From: Planctomycetaceae bacterium
GTDB lineage: Bacteria > Planctomycetota > Planctomycetia > Planctomycetales > Planctomycetaceae
Assembly: GCA_041398825.1 (NCBI GenBank)
Contig: JAWKTX010000003.1
Location: 248,001-312,000 of the forward strand
Length of the DNA stretch: 64,000 nucleotides
Direction of reading: 5' to 3'
In this document: positions 55,780 to 64,000 of the stretch, in pieces
Layout of the letters: every line of letters starts with the position of its first letter
How positions within the stretch are numbered: position 1 is the first letter of the stretch
The notes under the pieces: generated by a model
Seen by the model: the letters and a program-made list of their open reading frames with translations, nothing else
Told to the model about the DNA's origin: nothing
Database searches by the model: none
Made by a program: the position numbers and the translations under genes

Positions 55780-57571
55780 CAAGAATTCAACCAAAGTGAC
55801 TGAAACGGACGAATCCCAAACCTGGTGGACACGCATCGCAGTACGACTTGGTGCTGCCAGTGCGGCTAAAGAAGTACGCCGAGTCCTCTCCACGGATACC
55901 CACCATGGCGAATCGGAATCCGCGTCACTGCTTCGCAAACGGCTGCGGGCAGTGACGCTGCTTCTGTTCCTGATTCGGGCAACGTTCGCGGTTCGCCAGC
56001 TTTTGTCCGATCACATGGATTTGTCCACACGGCACGGAGTTGTCATTGGGTGCCTGGCAGTCCTTTTCGTCGGTCTCCAGCGATCGCCTCTGTTGACGTC
56101 TCGCAGGCTCCGGATTGTTGAGGTCGTGCTCTTTCTCGGGTTCTCCGTGGATTCGGCGATGACCCTGAATGAGCGGCTTGCCCACATCGGCAACGAGATG
56201 ACTCACACTGAAGCGAGTCATCCCGCTCAGGTCGTAGAACTGGTTGCGGCGATTAAAGACCAGGTCGTGGCCTCTATTGGTCTCATGCTGATCTACGGAA
56301 TGTTCATTCCGAACTCAGGTCGAAAAGCTGCCCCGGTGGTCCTGTTGATGGCGACAATTCCTGGTCTGGTTGTGTTTGGAAATCGACAGTCTCGGGAGGA
56401 GTTGAATTCCTTCCGCAGGAGGAATGCAGAAGCGGTAGAGCAACTAAGAGGCGTCAATTTACTGACGCTCACGATCGGCGCTGTATGCAGCATCTATGGC
56501 ACCGTAGTGATTAACGAACTTCGGCGACGCGCCATAAATGCTGAGGAAATGGGCCAATATCAGCTGCGTCGCAAACTTGGCCGCGGCGGGATGGGAGACG
56601 TCTACCTGGCAGAACACAAATTGTTAAGACGACTTTGTGCGCTGAAAGTCATTCGTCATGACCAGGCTACCGATCCGGTTATGATGGGGCGATTCGAACT
56701 GGAAGTGCGCGCGACCGCGTCGCTAACCCACTGGAATACGATCCAGGTGTTTGACTACGGGCAAACCGATGATGGTCGCTTTTTCTATGTCATGGAGTAC
56801 CTGAAGGGCAGGAACTTGCTTGAGATTGTTCGCCACTTCGGTCCCATGTGCGCAGAACGGACGGTCTTTTTGCTGATGCAGGTCTGCGATGCACTCCGAG
56901 AATCTGCGTCACGTGGCCTGGTGCACCGAGACATCAAGCCCAGCAACGTTTTCCTTGCGGCACTGGGGGAACGTTATGATGTTGTCAAGCTGCTGGATTT
57001 TGGTCTGGTTCGTCCCCTGAAGGGCATGCCGAATGCGGACACCGATGGTGATCACCTTATCCATGGCAGCCCTCGATATATGTGTCCGGAGCAGGCTCAG
57101 GGGCAAGTGCCCGACATTCGCGGCGATCTTTATTCACTTGGTGCCGTTGCCTATTTTCTGCTGACAGGGCGGCCACCGTTTTTACTGGATAACCCGGTTA
57201 AGTTGATCGTCGCGCACGTCAGTGAAACTCCGGATTCCTTTCAGGATCTGGGCGTTGATGTCCCCGATGGACTCAGCAGGATCGTCCTCCGCTGCCTGAA
57301 CAAATCACCGGATGATCGGTACTCCAGTCCGGACGAACTGCAACGGGATCTCAGGAGCCTCCCGGAGTTTCAGAAATGGTCATGGGAGCGGGGAGAGCAG
57401 TGGTGGCGAATGAACCTGCCAGCTCTGGTCGCCGAAGCAGATGCATTGCACCTGCAGCCTCACGATGCGGCATCACCAACGGATAACGCCATCGAAGCCG
57501 CCCTCGGACCAATGGATGATCCCGCTTCAAGCAGCGTCGGGTTTAACGATGAAACGGTGATCGATATTTGA
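55748..57571 (+). CDS. Ser/Thr protein kinase with N-terminal membrane domain
   Basis: 607 residues. The first 250 residues contain several hydrophobic segments (VTLLLFLIRATFAVR; GVVIGCLAVLFVGLQ; ASIGLMLIYGMFI; PVVLLMATIPGLVVFG; LTLTIGAVCSIYGTVVI). The kinase domain follows at about residues 270-535: LGRGGMGDVYLAE, Lys300 (CALKVIR), LVHRDIKPSNVFL with Asp395, and LLDFGLVRPL. Kinase after the membrane part is the reverse of the common PknB layout. The GTG start at 55748 lies inside the upstream oxidoreductase gene; no other in-frame start is close, so the N-terminus is somewhat uncertain. Confidence 0.83.
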   Translation: MTAGIFLPSADKNSTKVTETDESQTWWTRIAVRLGAASAAKEVRRVLSTDTHHGESESASLLRKRLRAVTLLLFLIRATFAVRQLLSDHMDLSTRHGVVIGCLAVLFVGLQRSPLLTSRRLRIVEVVLFLGFSVDSAMTLNERLAHIGNEMTHTEASHPAQVVELVAAIKDQVVASIGLMLIYGMFIPNSGRKAAPVVLLMATIPGLVVFGNRQSREELNSFRRRNAEAVEQLRGVNLLTLTIGAVCSIYGTVVINELRRRAINAEEMGQYQLRRKLGRGGMGDVYLAEHKLLRRLCALKVIRHDQATDPVMMGRFELEVRATASLTHWNTIQVFDYGQTDDGRFFYVMEYLKGRNLLEIVRHFGPMCAERTVFLLMQVCDALRESASRGLVHRDIKPSNVFLAALGERYDVVKLLDFGLVRPLKGMPNADTDGDHLIHGSPRYMCPEQAQGQVPDIRGDLYSLGAVAYFLLTGRPPFLLDNPVKLIVAHVSETPDSFQDLGVDVPDGLSRIVLRCLNKSPDDRYSSPDELQRDLRSLPEFQKWSWERGEQWWRMNLPALVAEADALHLQPHDAASPTDNAIEAALGPMDDPASSSVGFNDETVIDI

Positions 57572-57677
57572 CAGATCACGAGGGTGCTCAACGATGCGCC
57601 GTCCGTGAATCCACAGGAACGGGCGGCTGAGGAGTTACATCCTGCAGTTCGTGTCATCAGATTCAGGACGCAATAAG

Positions 57678-57703
57678 ATCGACCTTCCCGGTCGATTTCA
57701 TTT
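57678..57703. terminator. Candidate bidirectional terminator
   Basis: ATCGACC (57678-57684), five-base loop TTCCC, then GGTCGAT (57690-57696) followed by TTCATTT. It lies between the convergent kinase and PQQ-propeller genes. A 7-bp GC-containing stem with a short T-rich tail is suggestive, though the T-run is poor. Confidence 0.4.
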
Positions 57704-59125
57704 ACCAACCTGCAGGCATTTGAGGACGCTGTCGTCGCGGATATACAGCCGACCGCCGGACAACGCGGGCAGGCGATAGCCACTGTCAGTCGCGTTCAGG
57801 ACCGTGTGTCGCGACTTCTCACTGTATTTTCCGGGCGACGCTTCCGCGCGAATGAGTTCTCCCGTACATGTCAGAATGATCAAGTCGTTTGAAGATCGAA
57901 TGACGGTTCCATAGTCAAGACCAGTTTCCTCCCACAGCACTTTGCCGGCAATGACATCAATGCACTTCAGGCTGGCAGAACCTCTTCCCGAATCCTGACG
58001 GCCATCGATTGCGAACACAATACGATCAGGAACCCCCGGGATCCGGGGAGCTTTGACGGCCGTTGCATACTGGGTAGCCAAAAGCTCTTCATCCCGCCGG
58101 ACTTCGGTGGCTGATTGGCCGTCGAACCGAAGCAATAAAGAACCAATGTTGTAGCTGGCGGAGAGGAAGATGTGGTTGCCCAGCACGACCGGTGTGGCTC
58201 CATTGACAGTAGGCCCCCGAGCTCCGAACGGAAACGTGAACAGTATTTTGCCGGTCTCGGGATTCAGACCTGTGACATTCAGCCTTGTGACGACGACCGC
58301 GGTTGGAGCCCCTCCGATGTCTGCCACAATTGGCGACGAATAGCTGGCATGGTCGGTGAAGGACGTCCATGCCGTTTTGCCACTTGAGGCATCGAAAGCG
58401 ACAATCGCTGTTTCGTCCGCTCGCCCACCAACATTGACGATCAGCAGGTTCTTGTAAAGTACCGGGGTGCTGCCGACTCCAAAATAGCCTTCGAGAGGCC
58501 GAAAGTCTTTTGTGGTATCACGTTGCCAGATGGTCTTGCCATCGTTGAGCGTCAGACACTGCAATCGACCTTCCACACCGAACGTGAATACCTGGTGGCC
58601 AGCAATCAGAGGAACACAGCGTGGACCTTTATCGCCTGAAACTCCCCCCTGATATCTGCAGGGAGACTCTGATTTCCAGAGCTGCTTTCCGGATTCACTG
58701 TCAAGGCAACGCACGACTTCACTCGGGCCTTCGCGGTCGAAAAGAATGACTCGATCGCCGGCAACCGCAACTCCCGCAAAACCGCTTCCTACCTCCTGCT
58801 GCCAAAGACTCTCGGGGCCATTCCGCGACCATCTTTCCGCCAGTGTTTCGCCGACCGCAATTCCATCGCGGTTCGGACCGAGCAATTGAGGCCAGTCACC
58901 TGCCAGGACTGAACCCGTCTGAAAAACTAGGCACGCGAGGGCGCTGCAGATGAGGAAGGAGAGGAGTGTTTGCCCCCTCATGCAGAAGCAACCGTCAGGA
59001 GACTTCTCCGCGGATTGAGACATCTGAGTCCGGCGATGTACGAATGAGGTAAAGAGGAATCCGCAGGTGTTCCTGGCGGTAGCAAATCTCCTGCAGTAAA
59101 TCCTGAAACGGCCCGTAGCAATCAT
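57698..59125 (-). CDS. Exported PQQ-type beta-propeller (outer-membrane-assembly-like) protein
   Basis: Repeats of the PQQ/BamB type: WPQLLGPNRDGIAVGE at the front, then LWKSESPCRY, TIWQRDTTKD, SGKTAWTSFTDHASYSSP and VLWEETGLDYGTV, each a W-motif blade strand. The hydrophobic signal (LLSFLICSALACLVFQTG) is preceded by ATG 58981 or 59023; ATG 59125 overlaps the upstream stop as ATGA, so translation may start there with a long leader, or the overlap is chance. Function not assignable beyond a periplasmic beta-propeller. It is the last gene of the metal permease set. Confidence 0.8.
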   Translation of the reverse strand: MIATGRFRIYCRRFATARNTCGFLFTSFVHRRTQMSQSAEKSPDGCFCMRGQTLLSFLICSALACLVFQTGSVLAGDWPQLLGPNRDGIAVGETLAERWSRNGPESLWQQEVGSGFAGVAVAGDRVILFDREGPSEVVRCLDSESGKQLWKSESPCRYQGGVSGDKGPRCVPLIAGHQVFTFGVEGRLQCLTLNDGKTIWQRDTTKDFRPLEGYFGVGSTPVLYKNLLIVNVGGRADETAIVAFDASSGKTAWTSFTDHASYSSPIVADIGGAPTAVVVTRLNVTGLNPETGKILFTFPFGARGPTVNGATPVVLGNHIFLSASYNIGSLLLRFDGQSATEVRRDEELLATQYATAVKAPRIPGVPDRIVFAIDGRQDSGRGSASLKCIDVIAGKVLWEETGLDYGTVIRSSNDLIILTCTGELIRAEASPGKYSEKSRHTVLNATDSGYRLPALSGGRLYIRDDSVLKCLQVGK

Positions 59126-60552
59126 GGGGAATTCTCTTCCGAAGGGATGGGGCGACCATGTGGATCTGAGTGCGGAGCGGATGTTTCCTGGTCAAGTCGA
59201 TCACGAAGGTCTCGCCCGGTATAGTGCTCAAGACGCTCTGCCTGCTCATGAATTCGATCAAATGAGACGCCCGCTTCTGTGACAAGGTATTGTTCCCAAA
59301 GACGATGCGAACGCACCAGTTCCACTCCAAGTTTTCGTCCGGCATCCGTCAGAAAGAAGCCATCTGCATTGCCCGTCACATAACCGCGAACCCGGTGGCA
59401 GAACATGAGAATCGAAGTTATCCATGGCCCTGACAGCAGTACGTCCTGCAGATTCTCCTGCGTTGGTCCCGGATTCGTCGTAATCACAGCAGCAGTCTCC
59501 CGTGGTCGCCGCTCTTCCATTCGATACAACAGAGCGATCAGGTCTTCAGAAAGAATACGCAGGCTCAACAACTGCTGACGGAAAACGCGGACGACAACTC
59601 CCTGTTTTGGGGAAAAGAATGCCGTGATCAAAAATAGCAGTCCGGACGCAAGTGCCATCATCCCCGCCGTGCTGGCACTGCGATATCCAAGCACTGGAGG
59701 AATGGAAATGGCCGACAGGTGTCCCAGAATAGCTGCCGCAATCGCCACCAGAACGCTGATCAGGATCATTCTGGCGAGGTTGTCAGTCAGCAGGCGAGCC
59801 GTGGCGGGAGGCACAATAAACATGGCAACGACCAGGATGTTGCCAACACTTTCGAAGCAGGCCACCGCTGTGACCGACACAAGAATCATGAGAAGGTAGT
59901 GCATCAGTCTGGAGCGAAAACCCTGTGTTGTAGCCATTGCCGCATCAAAAGCGCAGATTTGCAGTTCTTTGTAAAAAGCGACGATGAATGTCAGATTCAG
60001 GAGTAGGACTGAGCCAATTGTAACAACGACCCTCGGAACTCGGATGCCAACGATGGTCACCTTGTCGAGAGGCGTTAGTTCTATGGCTCCGTAAAGGACG
60101 CAACTGGGATCCAGGTCCACATGATCGGCCGCCTGAACAATCAGAACCAAGCCCAGAGCAAACAATGTTGTGAAGACGACGCCCATCGAAGCGCCTTCGT
60201 CAACATCACCAAAGTTCCTGATCCACTCGGTGAACAGAGCTGTCAGAATGCCAGCCAGAACTGCGCCAACAAACATTGGTACGCTGCTGCGGCTGGCACT
60301 GATAAGGAAGGCAATTGCAAGCCCCGGCAGAATCGCATGGCTGATGGCATCGCCCAGCATGCTCATCCGTCGCAGAAGCAGGTAATTGCCCGGCAATGCG
60401 GCGGCAACCGCGCTCAGGATTCCTGCGAGCACGATCCATCCGTCCAGTTCCCAAATCCATGTGGCTCGCGGAATCGTGGCAAACGACAATACATCCGGAA
60501 ATGCACTTGCGACGGAGGTGTTCAGGCCTGTCTGGAAAAGGGCTTCGTTCAC
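59122..60552 (-). CDS. Metal ABC transporter permease with DtxR-like C-terminal domain
   Basis: 476 residues. Residues 1-310 are a Znu/Mnt/Fe-type ABC-3 permease: LLLRRMSMLGDAISHAILPG is the diagnostic motif, followed by about eight membrane helices (GTLL-like stretch VPMFVGAVLAGILTALFTEW; FIVPPATARLLTDNLARMIL). Residues 330-476 are soluble; FLTDAGRKLGVELVRSHRLW followed by EQYLVTEAGVSFDRIHEQAE is the DtxR/MntR dimerisation and metal-site helix pattern. GTG 60552 overlaps the upstream stop (GTGA). A permease that carries its own metal-sensing-like tail is unusual. No ATPase or binding protein is nearby. Confidence 0.85.
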   Translation of the reverse strand: MNEALFQTGLNTSVASAFPDVLSFATIPRATWIWELDGWIVLAGILSAVAAALPGNYLLLRRMSMLGDAISHAILPGLAIAFLISASRSSVPMFVGAVLAGILTALFTEWIRNFGDVDEGASMGVVFTTLFALGLVLIVQAADHVDLDPSCVLYGAIELTPLDKVTIVGIRVPRVVVTIGSVLLLNLTFIVAFYKELQICAFDAAMATTQGFRSRLMHYLLMILVSVTAVACFESVGNILVVAMFIVPPATARLLTDNLARMILISVLVAIAAAILGHLSAISIPPVLGYRSASTAGMMALASGLLFLITAFFSPKQGVVVRVFRQQLLSLRILSEDLIALLYRMEERRPRETAAVITTNPGPTQENLQDVLLSGPWITSILMFCHRVRGYVTGNADGFFLTDAGRKLGVELVRSHRLWEQYLVTEAGVSFDRIHEQAERLEHYTGRDLRDRLDQETSAPHSDPHGRPIPSEENSP

Positions 60553-62159
60553 GAAACGGACTCCCCGGACAGAGGCCCCGAATCATGACTCGGAGTTGGG
60601 ACAGGTTCTGCGGCGCCGGCCTGAGTGATCGGATGGGGGCTTTGTGGAACACCATGCACCGGCCGCGACTGTTCAAGCAATTCTTCAAGCTGTTGAATCA
60701 TCTCCGGCTCCAAAACGTGTTCAATTGCGTCGGCGTCCCGGTCCACACGCGAGGGAGCCACTTCTGCGTGGGTAATCAGATACATCTCCCAGAGCCGATG
60801 CTCATGGACAAGTCTTGCGGCTTCATGGATTCCATCCGTCGTCAGGGCAACCGCTTGGATGGAGCTCTGAGAAACTGTGCCATGGCGCCGACACCGGTTG
60901 ATCTGCCTTTGCAATCGCCCGGGCGACCAGCTTCGCATAGAAAGGATGTCACTGAACGGCACCGGCTGAAGCAATTCTTTCTCTGTAGGATCACGCTGCA
61001 ATGTCTGTTCAATAAACTCGTACAATCCCCGCAACAAATGCTGGCGATCAATGTTCTGGTTCAACTGCCAGCGACGAAACAGCCGGATCAGCACCCCGCG
61101 GCTCGAACCGCCAAACATACTGAACAAAAAAAGCACTCCGGAGACGAGAACAATCATGGCGCCAGAGGGCAAACCGGGAAAGATGGCGCTCATTGCTGAG
61201 CCGATCAGACCGCTCACTGAGCCAATTGCTGAAGAAATAACAGTCATTTGACGAATGTTCTGTGTCCAGAAGCGGGCTGCAGCCGCAGGGATGACCAGCA
61301 ATGCAATCATAAGAATCTGCCCCACTGCCTGCAGGCCAATGATTGTGACCACCACGACCATCGTCATCAGAACGATGTCCAGTGCGAGCACAGGGAATCC
61401 ACGGGCACCAGCATACTGATCATCGAAACACAGCAGTGTGAGTTCTTTGAATACGGCGTAAGCCAGCAATACGCACAACAGACCAGAAATTCCGATGAGC
61501 CACGCATCGGACGCGACCATGGACGCGGTTTTCCCGTAGATGAATGCTTCCAAACCGGCAGCGTGGCCTTCGGGCATCTGTTGCACGATACTCAGTACGG
61601 CAATCCCCGCCCCGAAAAAGACGCTCAGTACAATTCCCATGGCCGCGTCTTCTTTCAGCCGTGTGTAGCGGCGTACAAAGAGTATCGCGACGACACCAAG
61701 CAGTCCGCTGAAAACGGCCCCTGCCAGCAATACCGGAAGGGACTTCCCGTCTCGCCCGAGCGTTGAGGCAAAGATGAAGGCCAAACCCACTCCCGGCAGA
61801 GTTGCATGGCTTAGCGCATCGCCCATCAGAGATCGACGGCGCAACAGCGTAAAGCTACCCACTGCACCTGCGGCCATGCCCAGAAGCATTGTCCCCAAAA
61901 CAACCACCCTGGTGTTGTAGTCGGACAGAGTAAACAGCCGCTTCCACTGCTGCCAGGTCGGCCATTCAATCGCCTGGTGAGTAAGCGATGGCGTTTCATC
62001 GCCAATGATACCGCCAGCGGCGGTGATGCTCCGAAGCACATCGGCGGGAAATGGATCTGCCTCTCTGGATAAGGCCAGGGCGTTTGACGGACTGTACCAG
62101 GCAAAGAGCAGCGTCAGTACAGCCAATCCCCGGGCGCAACTGCAGAATCGCATGCCCAT
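60549..62159 (-). CDS. Metal ABC transporter permease with DtxR-like C-terminal domain, first of pair
   Basis: I start it at ATG 62159 (MGMRFCSCARG, then the hydrophobic run LAVLTLLFAWY), a signal-anchor start; the frame stays open to 62393. After a periplasmic stretch come the ABC-3 permease helices with FTLLRRRSLMGDALSHATLP, the family motif, and LLVIPAAAARFWTQNIRQMT. From about residue 370 there is the soluble tail with LTTDGIHEAARLVHEHRLWE followed by MYLITHAEVAPSRVDRDADA, matching the DtxR-type helix as in the neighbouring permease. The two permeases differ enough to form a heterodimer and are translationally coupled by a 4-base overlap. Confidence 0.83.
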   Translation of the reverse strand: MGMRFCSCARGLAVLTLLFAWYSPSNALALSREADPFPADVLRSITAAGGIIGDETPSLTHQAIEWPTWQQWKRLFTLSDYNTRVVVLGTMLLGMAAGAVGSFTLLRRRSLMGDALSHATLPGVGLAFIFASTLGRDGKSLPVLLAGAVFSGLLGVVAILFVRRYTRLKEDAAMGIVLSVFFGAGIAVLSIVQQMPEGHAAGLEAFIYGKTASMVASDAWLIGISGLLCVLLAYAVFKELTLLCFDDQYAGARGFPVLALDIVLMTMVVVVTIIGLQAVGQILMIALLVIPAAAARFWTQNIRQMTVISSAIGSVSGLIGSAMSAIFPGLPSGAMIVLVSGVLFLFSMFGGSSRGVLIRLFRRWQLNQNIDRQHLLRGLYEFIEQTLQRDPTEKELLQPVPFSDILSMRSWSPGRLQRQINRCRRHGTVSQSSIQAVALTTDGIHEAARLVHEHRLWEMYLITHAEVAPSRVDRDADAIEHVLEPEMIQQLEELLEQSRPVHGVPQSPHPITQAGAAEPVPTPSHDSGPLSGESVS

Positions 62160-62795
62160 GAAGATCGGGGAAAGTGTTCTGCGGTGTCGGTTGCATGTCC
62201 GCCAAATGAACTCAGTCCACAGCCGAAAGCTTTCGCTTTTGTCAGAAGTACCTGCAATCGATCCGTGGGCAGGCATGGAACACAGACGAAAGTCGGAGAC
62301 GTTTCGTTGCGCGGAAAGACACTTCGCGGATGGAGGTTGTTCATTACGTAACTTCATGTGCGGGATTGTAGGAATCCGAAGCCGGGAATCCACCGCACTC
62401 AGAATTGAAGCTCAACAGCAACCAGTGGGAAGGTGCAATCTGAATGCCAGCAATCTAAGTACTTTCCTCCGGAAGCTGTGCCTTCGGCCGAATCATTTCC
62501 TGCCTGCTGCACCGGAAAATATTTCTCAATCAGCCGTTGAGAACAGGCGTTTTACAAGCTTATCCCCATGTCGTGAGCTGTCGTTGGTGGCACGTTCCAT
62601 AAATCTGAGGCTGACCATGCGGATCAGGCCGAGTTTTCTCATTCGATGCCGCAAGCCAACCAGGACGCGTGCGATATTAGCAGGACAGACATCAATGACA
62701 GGATGGTTTCGCTGGGACAACAGACGCAGCGGTCCATCGAATGTGATTCCACTTTGTCAAATCATTCTGGAACAAAGTAGCTGGAGAGCTGTTTC
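62160..62795. other. Divergent promoter region, no gene recognised
   Basis: Region between the first metal permease and the plus-strand STAS gene. The permease frame is open upstream to 62393 but the extra residues have no domain or signal. Plus-strand frames that cover it are not protein-like. Promoters for the permease set and for the STAS/MCP genes should lie here. No palindromic DtxR-type operator could be picked out with confidence. Confidence 0.35.
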
Positions 62796-63128
62796 ATGTC
62801 CGACCTTGTTGCCAGGGAAGAACCGCGGGAATGTAACGAAGTTCAATTGGCCGGCAGTGTCGGAATCGAATCAATTGCATCGTTACATCAAACAGTCCTG
62901 CAACTATGCGGAACAAATCAACACACCATCGTTGGATGCAGTCAGGTTGAGCAATTAGACGTTGCAGCCATGCAGATACTGCTCTCCGCCATGCTGAAGC
63001 CCGGTGGACATATACACGTAAACCTTGGTGTTGCGGGGAGTCCCGCGTGGGACGCCGCGGATGCCGCCGGACTTATCGGATTGTTTGAAGCTGCTGAAAA
63101 CGTGAACAAACACGATGAAGCAGCCTGA
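62796..63128 (+). CDS. STAS-domain protein
   Basis: 110 residues, a single STAS domain as in anti-sigma-factor antagonists and the small STAS components of chemotaxis-type arrays. VQLAGSVGIESIASLHQTVL, the CSQVEQLDVAAMQILLSAML core with the expected beta/alpha pattern, and LGLFEAAENV-like ending LIGLFEAAENVNK are visible. The usual DSSG-type phosphorylation site is replaced by a QLDVAAMQ segment, closer to the CheX/STAS group that does not use Ser. It is 83 bases upstream of the MCP gene. Confidence 0.75.
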   Translation: MSDLVAREEPRECNEVQLAGSVGIESIASLHQTVLQLCGTNQHTIVGCSQVEQLDVAAMQILLSAMLKPGGHIHVNLGVAGSPAWDAADAAGLIGLFEAAENVNKHDEAA

Positions 63129-63211
63129 GGAAAGCTGCCCCTCTCTCCACGATGCTTAACGCACACACGTCGGACTCACGAATACTTTGTTGAATATCGG
63201 GACCATCCTGC

Positions 63212-64000
63212 ATGTCGCAATCAATAATCCCTTCCAGCGCATCACCTGAACAGGATGATGATGTTGCTCAAAAGAAACGTAAGGCAAGCGAACTGACTGT
63301 TCGACGACGGCACGTGGATCCGTCTGAATTGTCGGCCGTGCTTGAAATACTGCGTGGAGTTGGGGAACAAATTTCAGAAGTTCAGAAGGATATGCAGTCG
63401 GCCGTTGACGAGGTGTGCGGTGGGTTTGAAGGCATGGCTGAGAAAGCCATGCGGACCGTACAGATTGCTTCGAACGTTCTTGGAGATCAGGCCGAGAATC
63501 GGAACACCGACCTGATTGGTGACGTCCATGTGACGCTGAATCAGATGTTGCAGATCATTCGGGATTCGAATCAAAGTTCTTCAGAAATGGCCACCCAGAT
63601 TCGCGAACTGGATGTGAATCTCAAATCGATCAATCGATGTGTGAAGGAAATTGAACACATCGCACGCGGCGCAAAGCTCGTAGCACTCAATGGAAGCATC
63701 GAAGCAGCCAGAGCTGGCGAAATGGGAGTGGCATTTAACGTTGTCGCAGAGGAAACAAAACATCTCGCCACGCACGCTTCCGTGGCCAGTGATCGAATAC
63801 GTGAAACGGCTGGTAGTCTTGCCGATTCTTTGTCCGGTGCATCAACGCGTCTCACAGCACATGCAGACAAGAGCATTCAGGAAACATCACGAAGTGAGAC
63901 TGCTGCATTAAAGAGTCTTGGGATTCTTTCGCAGATGCATGAACTAATTACCAGAGCGATGCAGGAAACGGAACAGGTTAGTCACAGTTTGTCTTCGGAC
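63212..64000 (+). CDS. Soluble methyl-accepting chemotaxis-type protein, 5' part (window edge)
   Basis: 263 codons run to the window end with no stop. No membrane segment is present, so it is cytoplasmic. The methyl-accepting/signalling module is recognisable: SEMATQIRELDVNLKSINRC, VKEIEHIARGAKLVALNGSI and EAARAGEMGVAFNVVAEETK followed by HLA match the MCP hairpin tip (the usual I-x-x-IA-x-QTNLLALNAAIEAARAGE-x-GRGF-x-VVA-x-EV-x-LA). The hairpin tip reads AKLVALNGSIEAARAGE. Together with the STAS gene it suggests the start of a signalling cluster beyond the window. Confidence 0.85.
   Translation, partial: MSQSIIPSSASPEQDDDVAQKKRKASELTVRRRHVDPSELSAVLEILRGVGEQISEVQKDMQSAVDEVCGGFEGMAEKAMRTVQIASNVLGDQAENRNTDLIGDVHVTLNQMLQIIRDSNQSSSEMATQIRELDVNLKSINRCVKEIEHIARGAKLVALNGSIEAARAGEMGVAFNVVAEETKHLATHASVASDRIRETAGSLADSLSGASTRLTAHADKSIQETSRSETAALKSLGILSQMHELITRAMQETEQVSHSLSSD

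Noticed and set aside
62005..62958. Plus-strand open frame of 317 codons
   Set aside because: Covers the permease start and the STAS gene in another frame; no domain or start site.

Overview
The window looks like chromosomal DNA of a planctomycete. The signs are two DUF1501 proteins, a DUF1592-type c-type cytochrome protein with a CFECH haem motif, a Tat-exported Gfo/Idh/MocA oxidoreductase, large Ser/Thr kinases with unusual appendages, a zinc-ribbon site-2 protease, futalosine-pathway menaquinone genes and many proteins with no recognised family. Most of it is ordinary, intact, densely coding housekeeping sequence. I name no species.

Layout. 1-3372 (-) is the N-terminal part of glutamate synthase (cut by the window edge). 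4105-9247 holds a TPR protein, a DegT-type aminotransferase and an M14/BPL_N fusion. 9.5-17.2 kb is an accessory island built around RNA metabolism. 17.6-24.5 kb holds hom, mqnA-mqnC and an ABC exporter whose permease is fused to a CPBP protease. 24.7-34.3 kb (-) holds two DUF1501 proteins around miaE, an EEP-family enzyme, an aminotransferase, ggt and folC. 34.4-37.6 kb (-) is PIN/TRAM protein-hslV-hslU. 37.8-47.7 kb holds a membrane protein plus DUF1592 protein, an M50 protease, and tdh-kbl with a divergent XRE-cupin regulator. 47.9-57.6 kb holds a 1476-residue kinase with a long charged repeat, a PlsC-like acyltransferase, the oxidoreductase and a second kinase. 57.7-62.4 kb (-) is a coupled set of two metal-ABC permeases with DtxR-like tails and a PQQ-propeller protein. 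The window ends in a STAS protein and a truncated MCP-type receptor (+).

The notable part is the island. Reading along the minus strand from 17.17 kb: an intact DRB0094/DraRnl-type RNA ligase; two tandem structured RNAs (Y1 and Y2) that each contain a tRNA mimic in circularly permuted order (T-arm, closed acceptor stem, D-arm) on a conserved stem made by the RNA's two ends; a broken unknown gene; a remnant of a third such RNA; then broken genes for a TROVE/Ro60 protein, a metallophosphoesterase, an unknown conserved protein and a receiver-like (cREC) protein. The RNAs match what is known of YrlA-type bacterial Y RNAs, which bind Ro60 orthologues and mimic tRNA. So this appears to be a Ro/Y-RNA plus RNA-ligase module in which nearly every protein gene except the ligase carries single-base frameshifts. 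A four-helix-bundle (IVS-type) element with GAAGAGTGAA-like ends sits between the Ro60 start and the third RNA remnant, and an 88-bp palindrome of similar sequence sits in the loop capping Y1's acceptor stem. All folding was done by eye; no searches were run.
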